From Rhipicephalus microplus (taxonomy: Eukaryota > Arthropoda > Arachnida > Ixodida > Ixodidae), in contig NC_134701.1 of assembly GCF_043290135.1 (NCBI RefSeq), forward strand, positions 6,168,001 to 6,232,000: a stretch of DNA of 64,000 nt, in the 5' to 3' direction. The position numbers and the translations under genes are program-made. Every line of letters starts with the position of its first letter. Within the stretch, counting starts at the first letter, position 1. Below, piece by piece: positions 7,520 through 18,900 of this stretch. Under the pieces are notes generated by a model. That model was not told where the DNA came from and did not search any database. It saw nothing but the letters and a program-made list of their open reading frames with translations.

Positions 7520-7592
7520 GTCTCCATGGCGCAATTGGCTATTCGATCGGCTGTTAACTGAAAGGTTTGAGGTTCGAGCCCTGCCGGGAGTG
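7520..7592 (+). pseudogene. tRNA-Asn-like unit, TATTCG class with gccctgccggg T arm
   Basis: Acceptor GTCTCCA, collapsed D stem (TATTCG), anticodon GTT with CTGAA stem strand, T loop TTCGAGC, T-stem strand CCTGC. It is followed by the spacer variant agctatgaagatatgtaatg and then by the U33-to-G unit at 7667. This three-part cassette recurs in most higher-order blocks. Confidence 0.65.
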
Positions 7593-7666
7593 TTGTGTTG
7601 CTTTTTTTATTTTGGGCTGATAGCTATGAAGATATGTAATGATGGTGGTGAGAGTGGAGCACGACT

Positions 7667-7740
7667 GTCTCTGTGGCGCAATTGGCTAGCGCGATCGGCG
7701 GTTAACCGAAAGGTTGGAGGTTCGAGCCCTCCCGGGAGTT
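7667..7740 (+). pseudogene. tRNA-Asn-like unit with U33 changed to G (class representative)
   Basis: The anticodon loop is CGGTTAA, so U33, which is nearly universal in tRNAs and needed for the U-turn, is G at 7700. The anticodon still reads GTT. The acceptor is GTCTCTG. The T arm is perfect (GGAGG TTCGAGC CCTCC), and base 73 is T in this copy (gggagttg). Further copies start at 11362, 12693, 15056, 19197, 21560, 23481, 26141, 29688, 31317, 35600, 39441, 42252, 44765, 46387, 49190, 52000, 54513, 56135, 58938, 60858 and 63370. Several of these have TTCAAGC instead. Confidence 0.75.
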
Positions 7741-7962
7741 GTGTGTTTCTTTTTTTATTTTGGGCTGATAGCTTTGAAAATATGTTCTGATGGTGGTGAG
7801 TGTGGAGCAGGACTGTCTCCGTGGCGCAATTGGCTAGCGCGATCGGCTGTTAACCGAAAGGTTGGAGGTACGAGCCTACCCGGTGGAGGTGCGGCGCTTT
7901 TTTTTCTTTGGGCTGATAGCTTTGAAGATATGTTCTGATGGTGGTGAGAGTGGAGCACGACT

Positions 7963-8036
7963 GTCTCCGTGGCGCAATTGGCTAGCGCGATCGGCTGTTA
8001 ACCGAGAGGTTGGAAGTTGGAGCCCACCCGGTGGTG
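7963..8036 (+). pseudogene. tRNA-Asn-like unit with T loop TTGGAGC (C56 to G class)
   Basis: Anticodon GTT with stem strand CCGAG. The T stem reads GGAAG and the loop TTGGAGC, so C56, the base most needed for the B box and for the D-loop/T-loop contact, is G. The following T-run is gcgattttttttcctttt. This class usually directly precedes a GTC-anticodon unit. Confidence 0.65.
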
Positions 8037-8111
8037 GTGCGGCGATTTTTTTTCCTTTTGGCTGATAGCTCTGAAGAAATGTTCTGACGGTGGTGAGAGT
8101 GGAGCACGACT

Positions 8112-8183
8112 GTCTCCATGGCGCAATTGGCTATGCGATCGGCTGTCAACTGAAAGGTTGGAGGTTCGAGTCCCGCGGGAGTG
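8112..8183 (+). pseudogene. tRNA-Asn-like unit with Asp-type anticodon GTC (class representative)
   Basis: The loop is CTGTCAA, so the anticodon at 8145-8147 reads GTC, as in tRNA-Asp. The body is 72 bases because of one deletion in the D arm (TATGCG) and one in the T arm (gagtcccgcggga). The D stem is broken; the T loop starts TTCGAG. Further copies start at 10180, 13138, 15501, 17718, 19642, 22005, 24515, 26586, 28654, 31762, 34271, 34565, 36635, 38115, 39886, 40922, 43287, 46832, 49635, 50670, 53035, 56580, 59383 and 61894. In many of them the T arm reads tcccgtggga. It is not a real tRNA-Asp: only the anticodon resembles one. Confidence 0.75.
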
Positions 8184-11100
8184 GTGTATTGCTTTTTTTC
8201 TTTGGGCTGATAGCTTTGAAGATGTGTTCTGATGGTGGTAAGAGTGGAGCACGACTGTCTCCGTGGCGCAATTGGCTAGCGCTATCGGCTGTTAACCGAA
8301 AGGTTGGAGGTTCGGGCCCACCTGGTGGTGGTGCGGCGCTTTTTTTTCTTTGGGCTGATAGCTTTGAAGATATGTTCTGATGGTGGTGAGAGTGGAGCAC
8401 GACTGTCTCCGTGGCGCAATTGGCTAGCGCGATCGGCTGTTAACCGAAAGGTTGAAGGTACGAGCCCACCCGGTGGTGGTGCGGCGCTTTTTTTTCTTTG
8501 GGCTGATAGCTTTGAAGATATGTTCTGATGGTGGTGAGAGTGGAGCAGGACTGTCTCCGTGGCGCAATCGGCTAACGCGATCGGCTGTTAACCGAAAGGT
8601 TGGAGGTGCGAGCCCTCCCGGGAGTGGTGTGTTGCTTTTTTTATTTTGGGCTGATAGCTTAGAAGATTTGTTCTGATGGTGGTGAGAGTGGAGCACGACT
8701 GTCTCCGTGGCGCAATTTGCTAGCGCGATCGGCTGTTAACCGAAAAGTTGGAGGTACGAGCCCACACGGTGGTGGTCCGGCACTTTTTTTTTCTTTGGAC
8801 TGATAGCTCTGAAGAAATGTTCTGACGGTGGTGAGAGTGAAGCACGACTGTCTCCGTGGCGCAATTGGCTATGCGAAATGCTGTTAACCGGAAGGTTGGA
8901 GGTACGAGCCCACCCGGTGGTGGTGCGGCGCTTTTTTTTCTTTGGGCTGATAGCTTTGAAGATATGTTCTGATGGTGGTGAGAGTGGAACACGACTGTCT
9001 CCATGGTGCAATTGGCTATTCGATCGGCTGTTAACTGAAAGGTTTGAGGTTCGAGCCCTGCCGGGGGTGTTTTGTTGCTTTTTTTATTTTGGGCTGATAG
9101 CTATGAAGATATGTAATGATGGTGGTGAGAGTGGAGCACGACTGTCCCCGTGGCGCAATAGGCTAGCGCGATCGGCTGTTAACCGAAAGGTTGGAGGTTT
9201 GAGCCCTCCCGGGAGTGGTGTGTTGCTTTTTTTTCTTTGCGCTGATAGTTTTGAAGATATGTTCTCATGGGGGTGAGATTGGAGCACGACTGTCTCCGTG
9301 GCGCTATTGGCTAGCGCGATCGACTGTTAACCGAAAGGTTGGAGGTTCGAGCCCACCCGGTGGTGGTGCGGCGCTTTTTTTCTTTGGGCTGAAAGGTTTG
9401 AAGATGTGTTCTGATGGTGGTAAGAGTGGAGCACGACTGTCTCCGTGGCGCAATTGGCTAGCGCGATCGGCTGTTAACCGAAAGGTTGGAGGTTTGAGCC
9501 CTCCCGGGAGTGGTGTGTTGCTTTTTTTATTTTGGGCTGATAGCTTTGAAAATATGTTCTGATGGTGGTGAGTGTGGAGCAGGACTGTCTCCGTGGTGCG
9601 ATTGGCTAGCGCGATCGGCTGTAAACCGAAAGGTTGGAGGTACGAGCCTACCCGGTGGAGGTGCGGCGCTTTTTTTTCTTTGGGCTGATAGCTTTGAAGA
9701 TATGTTCTGATGGTGGTGAGAGTGGAGCACGACTGTCTCCGTGGCGCAATCGGCTAACGCGATCGGCTGTTAACCGAAAGGTTGGAGGTACGAGCCCTCC
9801 CGGGAGTGGTGTGTTGCTGTTTTTATTTTGGGCTGATAGCTTTGAAGATATGTTCTGATGGTGGTGAGAGTGGAGCACGACTGTCTCCGTGGCGCAATTG
9901 GCTAGCGCGATCGGCTGTTAACCGAAAGGTTGGAGGTACGAGCCTACCCGGTGGAGGTGCGGCGCTTTTTTTTCTTTGGGCTGATAGCTTTGATGATATG
10001 TTCTGATGGTGGTGAGAATGGAGCAAGACTATCTCCGTGGCACAATTGGCTAGCGCGATCGGCTGTTAACCGAGAGGTTGGAAGTTGGAGCCCACCCGGT
10101 GGTGGTGCGGCGATTTTTTTTCCTTTTGGCTGATAGCTCTGAAGAAATGTTCTGACGATGGTGAGAGTGGAGCACGACTGTCTCCATGGCGCAATTTGCT
10201 ATGCAATCGGCTGTCAACTGAAAGGTTGGAGGTTCGAGTCCCGTGGGAGTGGTGTATTGCTTTTTTTCTTTGGGCTGATAGCTTTGAAGATGTGTTCTGA
10301 TGGTGGTAAGAGTGGAGCACGACTGTCTCCGTGGCGCAATTGGCTAGCGCTATCGGCTGTTAACCGAAAGGTTGGAGGTTCGGGCCCACCTGGTGGTGGT
10401 GCGGCGCTTTTTTTTTCTTTGGGCTGATAGCTTTGAAGATATGTTCTGATGGTGGTGAGAGTGGAGCACGACTGTCTCCGTGGCGCAATTGGCTAGCGCG
10501 ATCGGCTGTTAACCGAAAGGTTGAAGGTACGAGCCCACCCGGTGGTGGTGCGGCGCTTTTTTTTCTTTGGGCTGATAGCTTTGAAGATATGTTCTGATGG
10601 TGGTGAGAGTGGAGCAGGACTGTCTCCGTGGCGCAATCGGCTAACTCGGTCGGCTGTTAACCGAAAGGTTGGAGGTACGAGCCCTCCCGGGAGTGGTGTG
10701 TTGCTTTTTTTTATTTTGGGCTGATAGCTTTGAAGATATGTTCTGATGGTGGTGAGAGTGGAGCACGACTGTCTCCGTGGCGCAATCGGCTAACGCGATC
10801 GGCTGTTAACCGAAAGGTTGGAGGTGCGAGCCCTCCCGGGAGTGGTGTGTTGCTTTTTTTATTTTGGGCTGATAGCTTTGAAGATATGTTCTGATGGTGG
10901 TGAGAGTGGAGCACGACTGTCTCCGTGGCGCAATTGGCTAGCGCAATCGGCTGTTAACCGAAAGGTTGGAGGTACGAGCCCAACCGGTGGTGGTGCGGCG
11001 CTTTTTTTTCTTTGGGCTGATAGCTTTGAAGATATGTTCTGATGGTGGTGAGAGTGGAGCACGACTGTCTCCGTGGCGCAATTGGCTAGCGCGATCGGCT

Positions 11101-12249
11101 GTTAACCGAAAGGTTGGAGGTACGAGCAAACCCGGTGGTGGTGCGGCGCTTTTTTTTCTTTGGGCTGATAGCTTTGAAGATATGTTCTGATGGTGGTGAG
11201 AGTGGAGCATGACTGTCTCCATGGCGCAATTGGCTATTCGATCGGCTGTTAACTGAAAGGTTTGAGGTTCGAGCCCTGCCGGGAGTGTTGTGTTGCTTTT
11301 TTTATTTTGGGCTGATAGCTATGAAGATATGTAATGATGGTGGTGAGAGTGGAGCACGACTGTCTCTGTGGCGCAATTGGCTAGCGCGATCGGCGGTTAA
11401 CCGAAAGGTTGGAGGTTCGAGCCCTCCCGGGAGTGGTGTGTTGCTTTTTTTATTTTGGGCTGATAGCTTTGAAAATATGTTCTGATGGTGGTGAGTGTGG
11501 AGCAGGACTGTCTCAGTGGCGCAATTGGCTAGCGCGATCGGCTGTTAACCGAAAGGTTGGAGGTACGAGCCTACCCGGTGGAGGTGCGGCGCTTTTTTTT
11601 CTTTGGGCTGATAGCTTTGAAGATATGTTCTGATGGTGGTGAGAGTGGAGCACGACTGTCCCCGTGGCGCAATAGGCTAGCGCGATCGGCTGTTAACCGA
11701 AAGGTTAGAGGTTTGAGCCCTCCCGGGAGTGGTGTGTTGCTTTTTTTTCTTTGGGCTTATAGTTTTGAAACTATGTTCTGATGGTGGTGAGTGTGGAGCA
11801 GGACTGTCTCCGTGGCGCAATTGGCTAGCGCGATCGGCTGTAAACCGAAAGGTTGGAGGTACGAGCCTACCCGGTGGAGGTGCGGCGCTTTTTTTTCTTT
11901 GGGCTGATAGCTTTGAAGATATGTTCTGATGGTGGTGAGAGTGGAGCACGACTGTCTCCGTGGCGCAATCGGCTAACGCGATCGGCTGTTAACCGAAAGG
12001 TTGGAGGTACGAGCCCTCCCGGGAGTGGTGTGTTGCTTTTTTTATTTTGGGCTGATAGCTTTGAAGATATGTTCTGCTGGTGGTGAGAGTGGAGCACGAC
12101 TGTCTCCGTGGCGCAATTGGCTAGCGCGATCGGCTGTTAACCGAAAGGTTGGAGGTACGAGCCCACCCGGTGGAGGTGCGGCGCTTTTTTTTCTTTGGGC
12201 TGATAGCTTTGAAGATATGTTCTGATGGTGGTGAGAGTGGAGCACGACT

Positions 12250-15200
12250 GTCTCCGTGGCGCAATCGGCTAACGCGATCGGCTGTTAACCGAAAGGTTGG
12301 AGGTACGAGCCCTCCCGGGAGTGGTGTGTTGCTTTTTTTATTTTGGGCTGATAGCTTTGAAGATATGTTCTGCTGGTGGTGAGAGTGGAGCACGACTGTC
12401 TCCGTGGCGCAATTGGCTAGCGCGATCGGCTGTTAACCGAAAGGTTGGAGGTACGAGCCCACCCGGTGGTGGTGCGGCGCTTTTTTTTCTTTGGGCTGAT
12501 AGCTTTGAAGATATGTTCTGATGGTGGTGAGAGTGGAGCACGACTGTCTCCATGGCGCAATTGGCTATTCGATCGGCTGTTAACTGAAAGGTTTGAGGTT
12601 CGAGCCCTGCCGGGAGTGTTGTGTTGCTTTTTTTATTTTGGGCTGATAGCTATGAAGATATGTAATGATGGTGGTGAGAGTGGAGCACGACTGTCTCTGT
12701 GGCGCAATTGGCTAACGCGATCGGCGGTTAACCGAAAGGTTGGAGGTTCGAGCCCTCCCGGGAGTTGTGTGTTTCTTTTTTTATTTTGGGCTGATAGCTT
12801 TGAAAATATGTTCTGATGGTGGTGAGTGTGGAGCAGGACTGTCTCCGTGGCGCAATTGGCTAGCGCGATCGGCTGTTAACCGAAAGGTTGGAGGTACGAG
12901 CCTACCCGGTGGAGGTGCGGCGCTTTTTTTTCTTTGGGCTGATAGCTTTGAAGATATGTTCTGATGGTGGTGAGAGTGGAGCACGACTGTCTCCGTGGCG
13001 CAATTGGCTAGCGCGATCGGCTGTTAACCGAGAGGTTGGAAGTTGGAGCCCACCCGGTGGTGGTGCGGCGATTTTTTTTCCTTTTGGCTGATAGCTCTGA
13101 AGAAATGTTCTGACGGTGGTGAGAGTGGAGCACGACTGTCTCCATGGCGCAATTGGCTATGCGATCGGCTGTCAACTGAAAGGTTGGAGGTTCGAGTCCC
13201 GCGGGAGTGGTGTATTGCTTTTTTTCTTTGGGCTGATAGCTTTGAAGATGTGTTCTGATGGTGGTAAGAGTGGAGCACGACTGTCTCCGTGGCGCAATTG
13301 GCTAGCGCTATCGGCTGTTAACCGAAAGGTTGGAGGTTCGGGCCCACCTGGTGGTGGTGCGGCGCTTTTTTTTCTTTGGGCTGATAGCTTTGAAGATATG
13401 TTCTGATGGTGGTGAGAGTGGAGCACGACTGTCTCCGTGGCGCAATTGGCTAGCGCGATCGGCTGTTAACCGAAAGGTTGAAGGTACGAGCCCACCCGGT
13501 GGTGGTGCGGCGCTTTTTTTTCTTTGGGCTGATAGCTTTGAAGATATGTTCTGATGGTGGTGAGAGTGGAGCAGGACTGTCTCCGTGGCGCAATCGGCTA
13601 ACGCGATCGGCTGTTAACCGAAAGGTTGGAGGTACGAGCCCTCCCGGGAGTGGTGTGTTGCTTTTTTTTATTTTGGGCTGATAGCTTTGAAGATATGTTC
13701 TGATGGTGGTGAGAGTGGAGCACGACTGTCTTCGTGGCGCAATCGGCTAACGCGATCGGCTGTTAACCGAAAGGTTGGAGGTGCGAGCCCTCCCGGGAGT
13801 GGTGTGTTGCTTTTTTTATTTTGGGCTGATAGCTTAGAAGATTTGTTCTGATGGTGGTGAGAGTGGAGCACGACTGTCTCCGTGGCGCAATTTGCTAGCG
13901 CGATCGGCTGTTAACCGAAAAGTTGGAGGTACGAGCCAACACGGTGGTGGTCCGGCACTTTTTTTTTCTTTGGACTGATAGCTCTGAAGAAATGTTCTGA
14001 CGGTGGTGAGAGTGAAGCACGACTGTCTCCGTGGCGCAATTGGCTATGCGAAATGCTGTTAACCGGAAGGTTGGAGGTACGAGCCCACCCGGTGGTGGTG
14101 CGGCGCTTTTTTTTCTTTGGGCTGATAGCTTTGAAGCTATGTTCTGATGGTGGTGAGAGTGGAACACGACTGTCTCCATGGCGCAATTGGCTATTCGATC
14201 GGCTGTTAACTGAAAGGTTTGAGGTTCGAGCCCTGCCGGGGGTGTTTTGTTGCTTTTTTTATTTTGGGCTGATAGCTATGAAGATATGTAATGATGGTGG
14301 TGAGAGTGGAGCACGACTGTCCCCGTGGCGCAATAGGCTAGCGCGATCGGCTGTTAACCGAAAGGTTGGAGGTTTGAGCCCTCCCGGGAGTGGTGTGTTG
14401 CTTTTTTTCTTTGGGCTGAAAGTTTTGAAGATATGTTCTCATGGGGGTGAGATTGGAGCACGACTGTCTCCGTGGCGCTATTGGCTAGCGCGATCGACTG
14501 TTAACCGAAAGGTTGGAGGTTCGAGCCCACCCGGTGGTGGTGCGGCGCTTTTTTTCTTTGGGCTGAAAGGTTTGAAGATGTGTTCTGATGGTGGTAAGAG
14601 TGGAGCACGACTGTCTCCGTGGCGCAATTGGCTAGCGCGATCGGCTGTTAACCGAAAGGTTGGAGGTTTGAGCCCTCCCGGGAGTGGTGTGTTGCTTTTT
14701 TTATTTTGGGCTGATAGCTTTGAAAATATGTTCTGATGGTGGTGAGTGTGGAGCAGGACTGTCTCCGTGGTGCGATTGGCTAGCGCGATCGGCTGTAAAC
14801 CGAAAGGTTGGAGGTACGAGCCCACCCGGTGGTGGTGCGGCGCTTTTTTTTCTTTGGGCTGATAACTTTGAAGATATGTTCTGATGGTGGTGAGAGTGGA
14901 GCACGACTCTCTCCATGGCGCAATTGGCTATTCGATCGGCTGTTAACTGAAAGGTTTGAGGTTCGAGCCCTGCCGGGGGTGTTGTGTTGCTTTTTTTATT
15001 TTGGGCTGATAGCTATGAAGATATGTAATGATGGTGGTGAGAGTGGAGCACGACTGTCTCTGTGGCGCAATTGGCTAGCGCGATCGGCGGTTAACCGAAA
15101 GGTTGGAGGTTCGAGCCCTCCCGGGAGTGGTGTGTTTCTTTTTTTATTTTGGGCTGATAGCTTTGAAAATATGTTCTGATGGTGGTGAGTGTGGAGCAGG

Positions 15201-18200
15201 ACTGTCTCCGTGGCGCAATTGGCTAGCGCGATCGGCTGTTAACCGAAAGGTTGGAGGTACGAGCCTACCCGGTGGAGGTGCGGCGCTTTTTTTTCTTTGG
15301 GCTGATAGCTTTGAAGATATGTTCTGATGGTGGTGAGAGTGGAGCAAGACTGTCTCCGTGGCACAATTGGCTAGCGCGATCGGCTGTTAACCGAGAGGTT
15401 GGAAGTTGGAGCCCACCCGGTGGTGGTGCGGCGATTTTTTTTCCTTTTGGCTGATAGCTCTGAAGAAATGTTCTGACGGTGGTGAGAGTGGAGCACGACT
15501 GTCTCCATGGCGCAATTTGCTATGCGATCGGCTGTCAACTGAAAGGTTGGAGGTTCGAGTCCCGTGGGAGTGGTGTATTGCTTTTTTTTCTTTGGGCTGA
15601 TAGCTTTGAAGATGTGTTCTGATGGTGGTAAGAGTGGAGCACGACTGTCTCCGTGGCGCAATTGGCTAGCGCTATCGGCTGTTAACCGAAAGGTTGGAGG
15701 TTCGGGCCCACCTGGTGGTGGTGCGGCGCTTTTTTTTCTTTGGGCTGATAGCTTTGAAGATATGTTCTGATGGTGGTGAGAGTGGAGCACGACTGTCTCC
15801 GTGGCGCAATTGGCTAGCGCGATCGGCTGTTAACCGAAAGGTTGAAGGTACGAGCCCACCCGGTGGTGGTGCGGCGCTTTTTTTTCTTTGGGCTGATAGC
15901 TTTGAAGATATGTTCTGATGGTGGTGAGAGTTTAGCAGGACTGTCTCCGTGGCGCAATCGGCTAACTCGGTCGGCTGTTAACCGAAAGGTTGGAGGTACG
16001 AGCCCTCCCGGGAGTGGTGTGTTGCTTTTTTTATTTTGGGCTGATAGCTTTGAAGATATGTTCTGATGGTGGTGAGAGTGGAGCACGACTGTCTCCGTTG
16101 CGCAATCGGCTAACGCGATCGGCTGTTAACCGAAAGGTTGGAGGTGCGAGCCCTCCCGGGAGTGGTGTGTTGCTTTTTTTATTTTGGGCTGATAGCTTTG
16201 AAGATATGTTCTGATGGTGGTGAGAGTGGAGCACGACTGTCTCCGTGGCGCAATTCGCTAGCGCAATCGGCTGTTAACCGAAAGGTTGGAGGTACGAGCC
16301 CAACCGGTGGTGGTGCGGCGCTTTTTTTTCTTTGGGATGATAGCTTTGAAGATATGTTCTGATGGTGTTGAGAGTGGAGCAGGACTGTCTCCGTGGCGCA
16401 ATGGGCTAGCGCTATCGGCTCTTAACCGAAATTTTGGAGGTACGAGCCCACCCGGTGGTGGTGCGGCGCGTGTTTTTCTTTGGGCTGATAGCTTTGAAGA
16501 TATGTTCTGATGGTGGTGAGAGTGGAGCACGACTGTCTCCGTGGCGCAATCGGCTAACGCGATCGGCTGTTAACCGAAAGGTTGGAGGTACGAGCCCTCC
16601 CGGGAGTGGTGTGTTGCTTTTTTTATTTTGGGCTGATAGCTTTGAAGATATGTTCTGATGGTGGTGAGAGTGGAGCACGACTGTCTCCGTGGCGCAATTG
16701 GCTAGCGCGATCGGCTGTTAACCGAAAGGTTGGAGGTACGAGCAAACCCGGTGGTGGTGCGGCGCTTTTTTTTCTTTGGGCTGATAGCTTTGAAGATATG
16801 TTCTGATGGTGGTGAGAGTGGAGCATGACTGTCTCCATGGCGCAATTGGCTAGCGCGATCGGCTGTTAACCGAAAGGTTGGAGGTACGAGCCTACCCGGT
16901 GGAGGTGCGGCGCTTTTTTTTCTTTGGGCTGATAGCTTTGAAGATATGTTCCGATGGTGGTGAGAGTGGAGCACGACTGTCTCCGTGGCGCAATTGGCTA
17001 GCGCGATCGGCTGTTAACCGAGAGGTTGGAAGTTGGAGCCCAACCGGTGGTGGTGCGGCGATTTTTTTTCCTTTTGGCTGATAGCTTTGAAAATATGTTC
17101 TGATGGTGGTGAGTGTGGAGCAGGACTGTCTCCGTGAAGCAATTGGCTAGCGCGATCGGCTGTTAACCGAAAGGTTGGAGGTACGAGCCCACCCGGTGCT
17201 GGTGCGGCGCTTTCTTTTCTTTGGGCTGATAGCTTTGAAGATATGTTCTGATGGTGGTGAGAGTGGAGCACGACTGTCCCCGTGGCGCAATAGGCTAGCG
17301 CGATCGGCTGTTAACCGAAAGGTTGGAGGTTTGAGCCCTCCCGGGAGTGGTGTCTTGCTTTTTTTTCTTTGGGCTTATAGTTTTGAAGATATGTTCTCAT
17401 GGTGGTGAGAGTGGAGCAGGACTGTCTCCGTGGCGCAATTGGCTAGCGCGATCGGCTGTTAACCGAAATTTGGAGGTACGAGTCCACCCGGTGGTGGTGC
17501 GGCGCTTTTTTTTTTGGGCTGATAGCTTTGAAGAAATGTTCTGATGGTGGTGAGAGTGGAGCACATCTGTCTCCGTGGCGCAATTGGCTAGCGCGATCGG
17601 CTGTTAACCGAGAGGTTGGAAGTTGGAGCCCACCCGGTGGTGGTGCGGCGATTTTTTTTCCTTTTGGCTGATAGCTCTGAAGAAATGTTCTGACGGTGGT
17701 GAGAGTGGAGCACGACTGTCTCCATGGCGCAATTTGCTATGCGATCGGCTGTCAACTGAAAGGTTGGAGGTTCGAGTCCCGTGGGAGTGGTGTATTGCTT
17801 TTTTTTCTTTGGGCTGATAGCTTTGAAGATGTGTTCTGATGGTGGTAAGAGTGGAGCACGACTGTCTCCGTGGCGCAATTGGCTAGCGCAATCGGCTGTT
17901 AACCGAAAGGTTGGAGGTACGAGCCCAACCGGTGGTGGTGCGGCGCTTTTTTTTCTTTGGAATGATAGCTTTGAAGATATGTTCTGATGGTGTTAAGAGT
18001 GGAGCAGGACTGTCTCCGTGGCGCAATGGGCTAGCGCTATCGGCTCTTAACCGAAATTTTGGAGGTACGAGCCCTCCCGGGAGTGGTGTGTTGCTTTTTT
18101 TTATTTTGGGCTGATAGCTTTGAAGATATGTTCTGATGGTGGTGAGAGTGGAGCACGACTGTCTCCGTTGCGCAATCGGCTAACGCGATCGGCTGTTAAC

Positions 18201-18900
18201 CGAAAGGTTGGAGGTGCGAGCCCTCCCGGGAGTGGTGTGTTGCTTTTTTTATTTTGGGCTGATAGCTTTGAAGATATGTTCTGATGGTGGTGAGAGAGGA
18301 GCACGACTGTCTCCGTGGCGCAATTGGCTAGCGCAATCGGCTGTTAACCGAAAGGTTGGAGGTACGAGCCCAACCGGTGGTGGTGCGGCGCTTTTTTTTC
18401 TTTGGAATGATAGCTTTGAAGATATGTTCTGATGGTGTTGAGAGTGGAGCAGGACTGTCTCCGTGGCGCAATGGGCTAGCGCTATCGGCTCTTAACCGAA
18501 ATTTTGGAGGTACGAGCCCACCCGGTGGTGGTGCGGCGCTTGTTTTTCTTTGGGCTGATAGCTTTGAAGATATGTTCTGATGGTGGTGAGAGTGGAGCAC
18601 GACTGTCTCCGTGGCGCAATCGGCTAACGCGATCGGCTGTTAACCGAAAGGTTGGAGGTACGAGCCCTCCCGGGAGTGGTGTGTAGCTTTTTTTATTTTG
18701 GGCTGATAGCTTTGAAGATATGTTCTGATGGTGGTGAGAGTGGAGCACGACTGTCTCCGTGGCGCAATTGGCTAGCGCGATCGGCTGTTAACCGAAAGGT
18801 TGGAGGTACGAGCAAACCCGGTGGTGGTGCGGCGCTTTTTTTTCTTTGGGCTGATAGCTTTGAAGATATGTTCTGATGGTGGTGAGAGTGGAGCATGACT
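12250..18900 (+). repeat. Higher-order block H, copy 1
   Basis: About 45 units begin with an alpha unit whose spacer reads ttctgctggtgg. The same order recurs from 18901 at offsets of 6651, 6504 and then 6797 as single units are gained or lost. The block carries GTC units at 13138, 15501 and 17718. It also carries CTT units at 16387, 18012 and 18457, U33-to-G units at 12693 and 15056, and a GTA unit at 14761. Confidence 0.75.
16387..16460 (+). pseudogene. tRNA-Asn-like unit with Lys-type anticodon CTT (class representative)
   Basis: The loop is CTCTTAA, so G34 is C and the anticodon at 16421-16423 reads CTT, as in tRNA-Lys for AAG codons. The stem ATCGG/CCGAA and U33 are kept. The variable region is ATTTT and base 26 is T (gcgctatcgg). 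The T arm is beta with TACGAGC. Further copies start at 18012, 18457, 22890, 24809, 25254, 35009, 37522, 41661, 44174, 51409, 53922, 60267 and 62779. Most are followed by the terminator variant cttgtttttc and preceded by the spacer variant ggtgttgagagtgg. If any were expressed and charged with Asn it would misread Lys codons, but its poor stems make that unlikely. Confidence 0.75.

Larger units (their letters stand above)
7331..12249 (+). repeat. Array segment recurring at about 25.7-30.9 kb
   Basis: This stretch holds about 33 units. Its order of variant units is repeated near 25.8-30.9 kb at an offset of 18474, which shifts to 18326 and then 18624 after single-unit gains and losses. It contains the first GTC-anticodon units (8112 and 10180), the first U33-to-G units (7667 and 11362) and GTA units (9587 and 11806). 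No other sequence type is present. Confidence 0.75.

Noticed and set aside
14053..14736. 227-codon open frame (+), repeated at 20557-21240
   Set aside because: It spans four to five tRNA-like units in frame because those units are 147 bp. The peptide is the same about 49-residue motif repeated, and starts at TTG or GTG-like codons. There is no gene structure around it.
16387..16460. True tRNA-Lys, tRNA-Tyr or tRNA-Asp genes in the anticodon-variant classes
   Set aside because: Outside the anticodon the bodies match the Asn-like units, not those tRNA families. The changes are single bases within the Asn-like loop.
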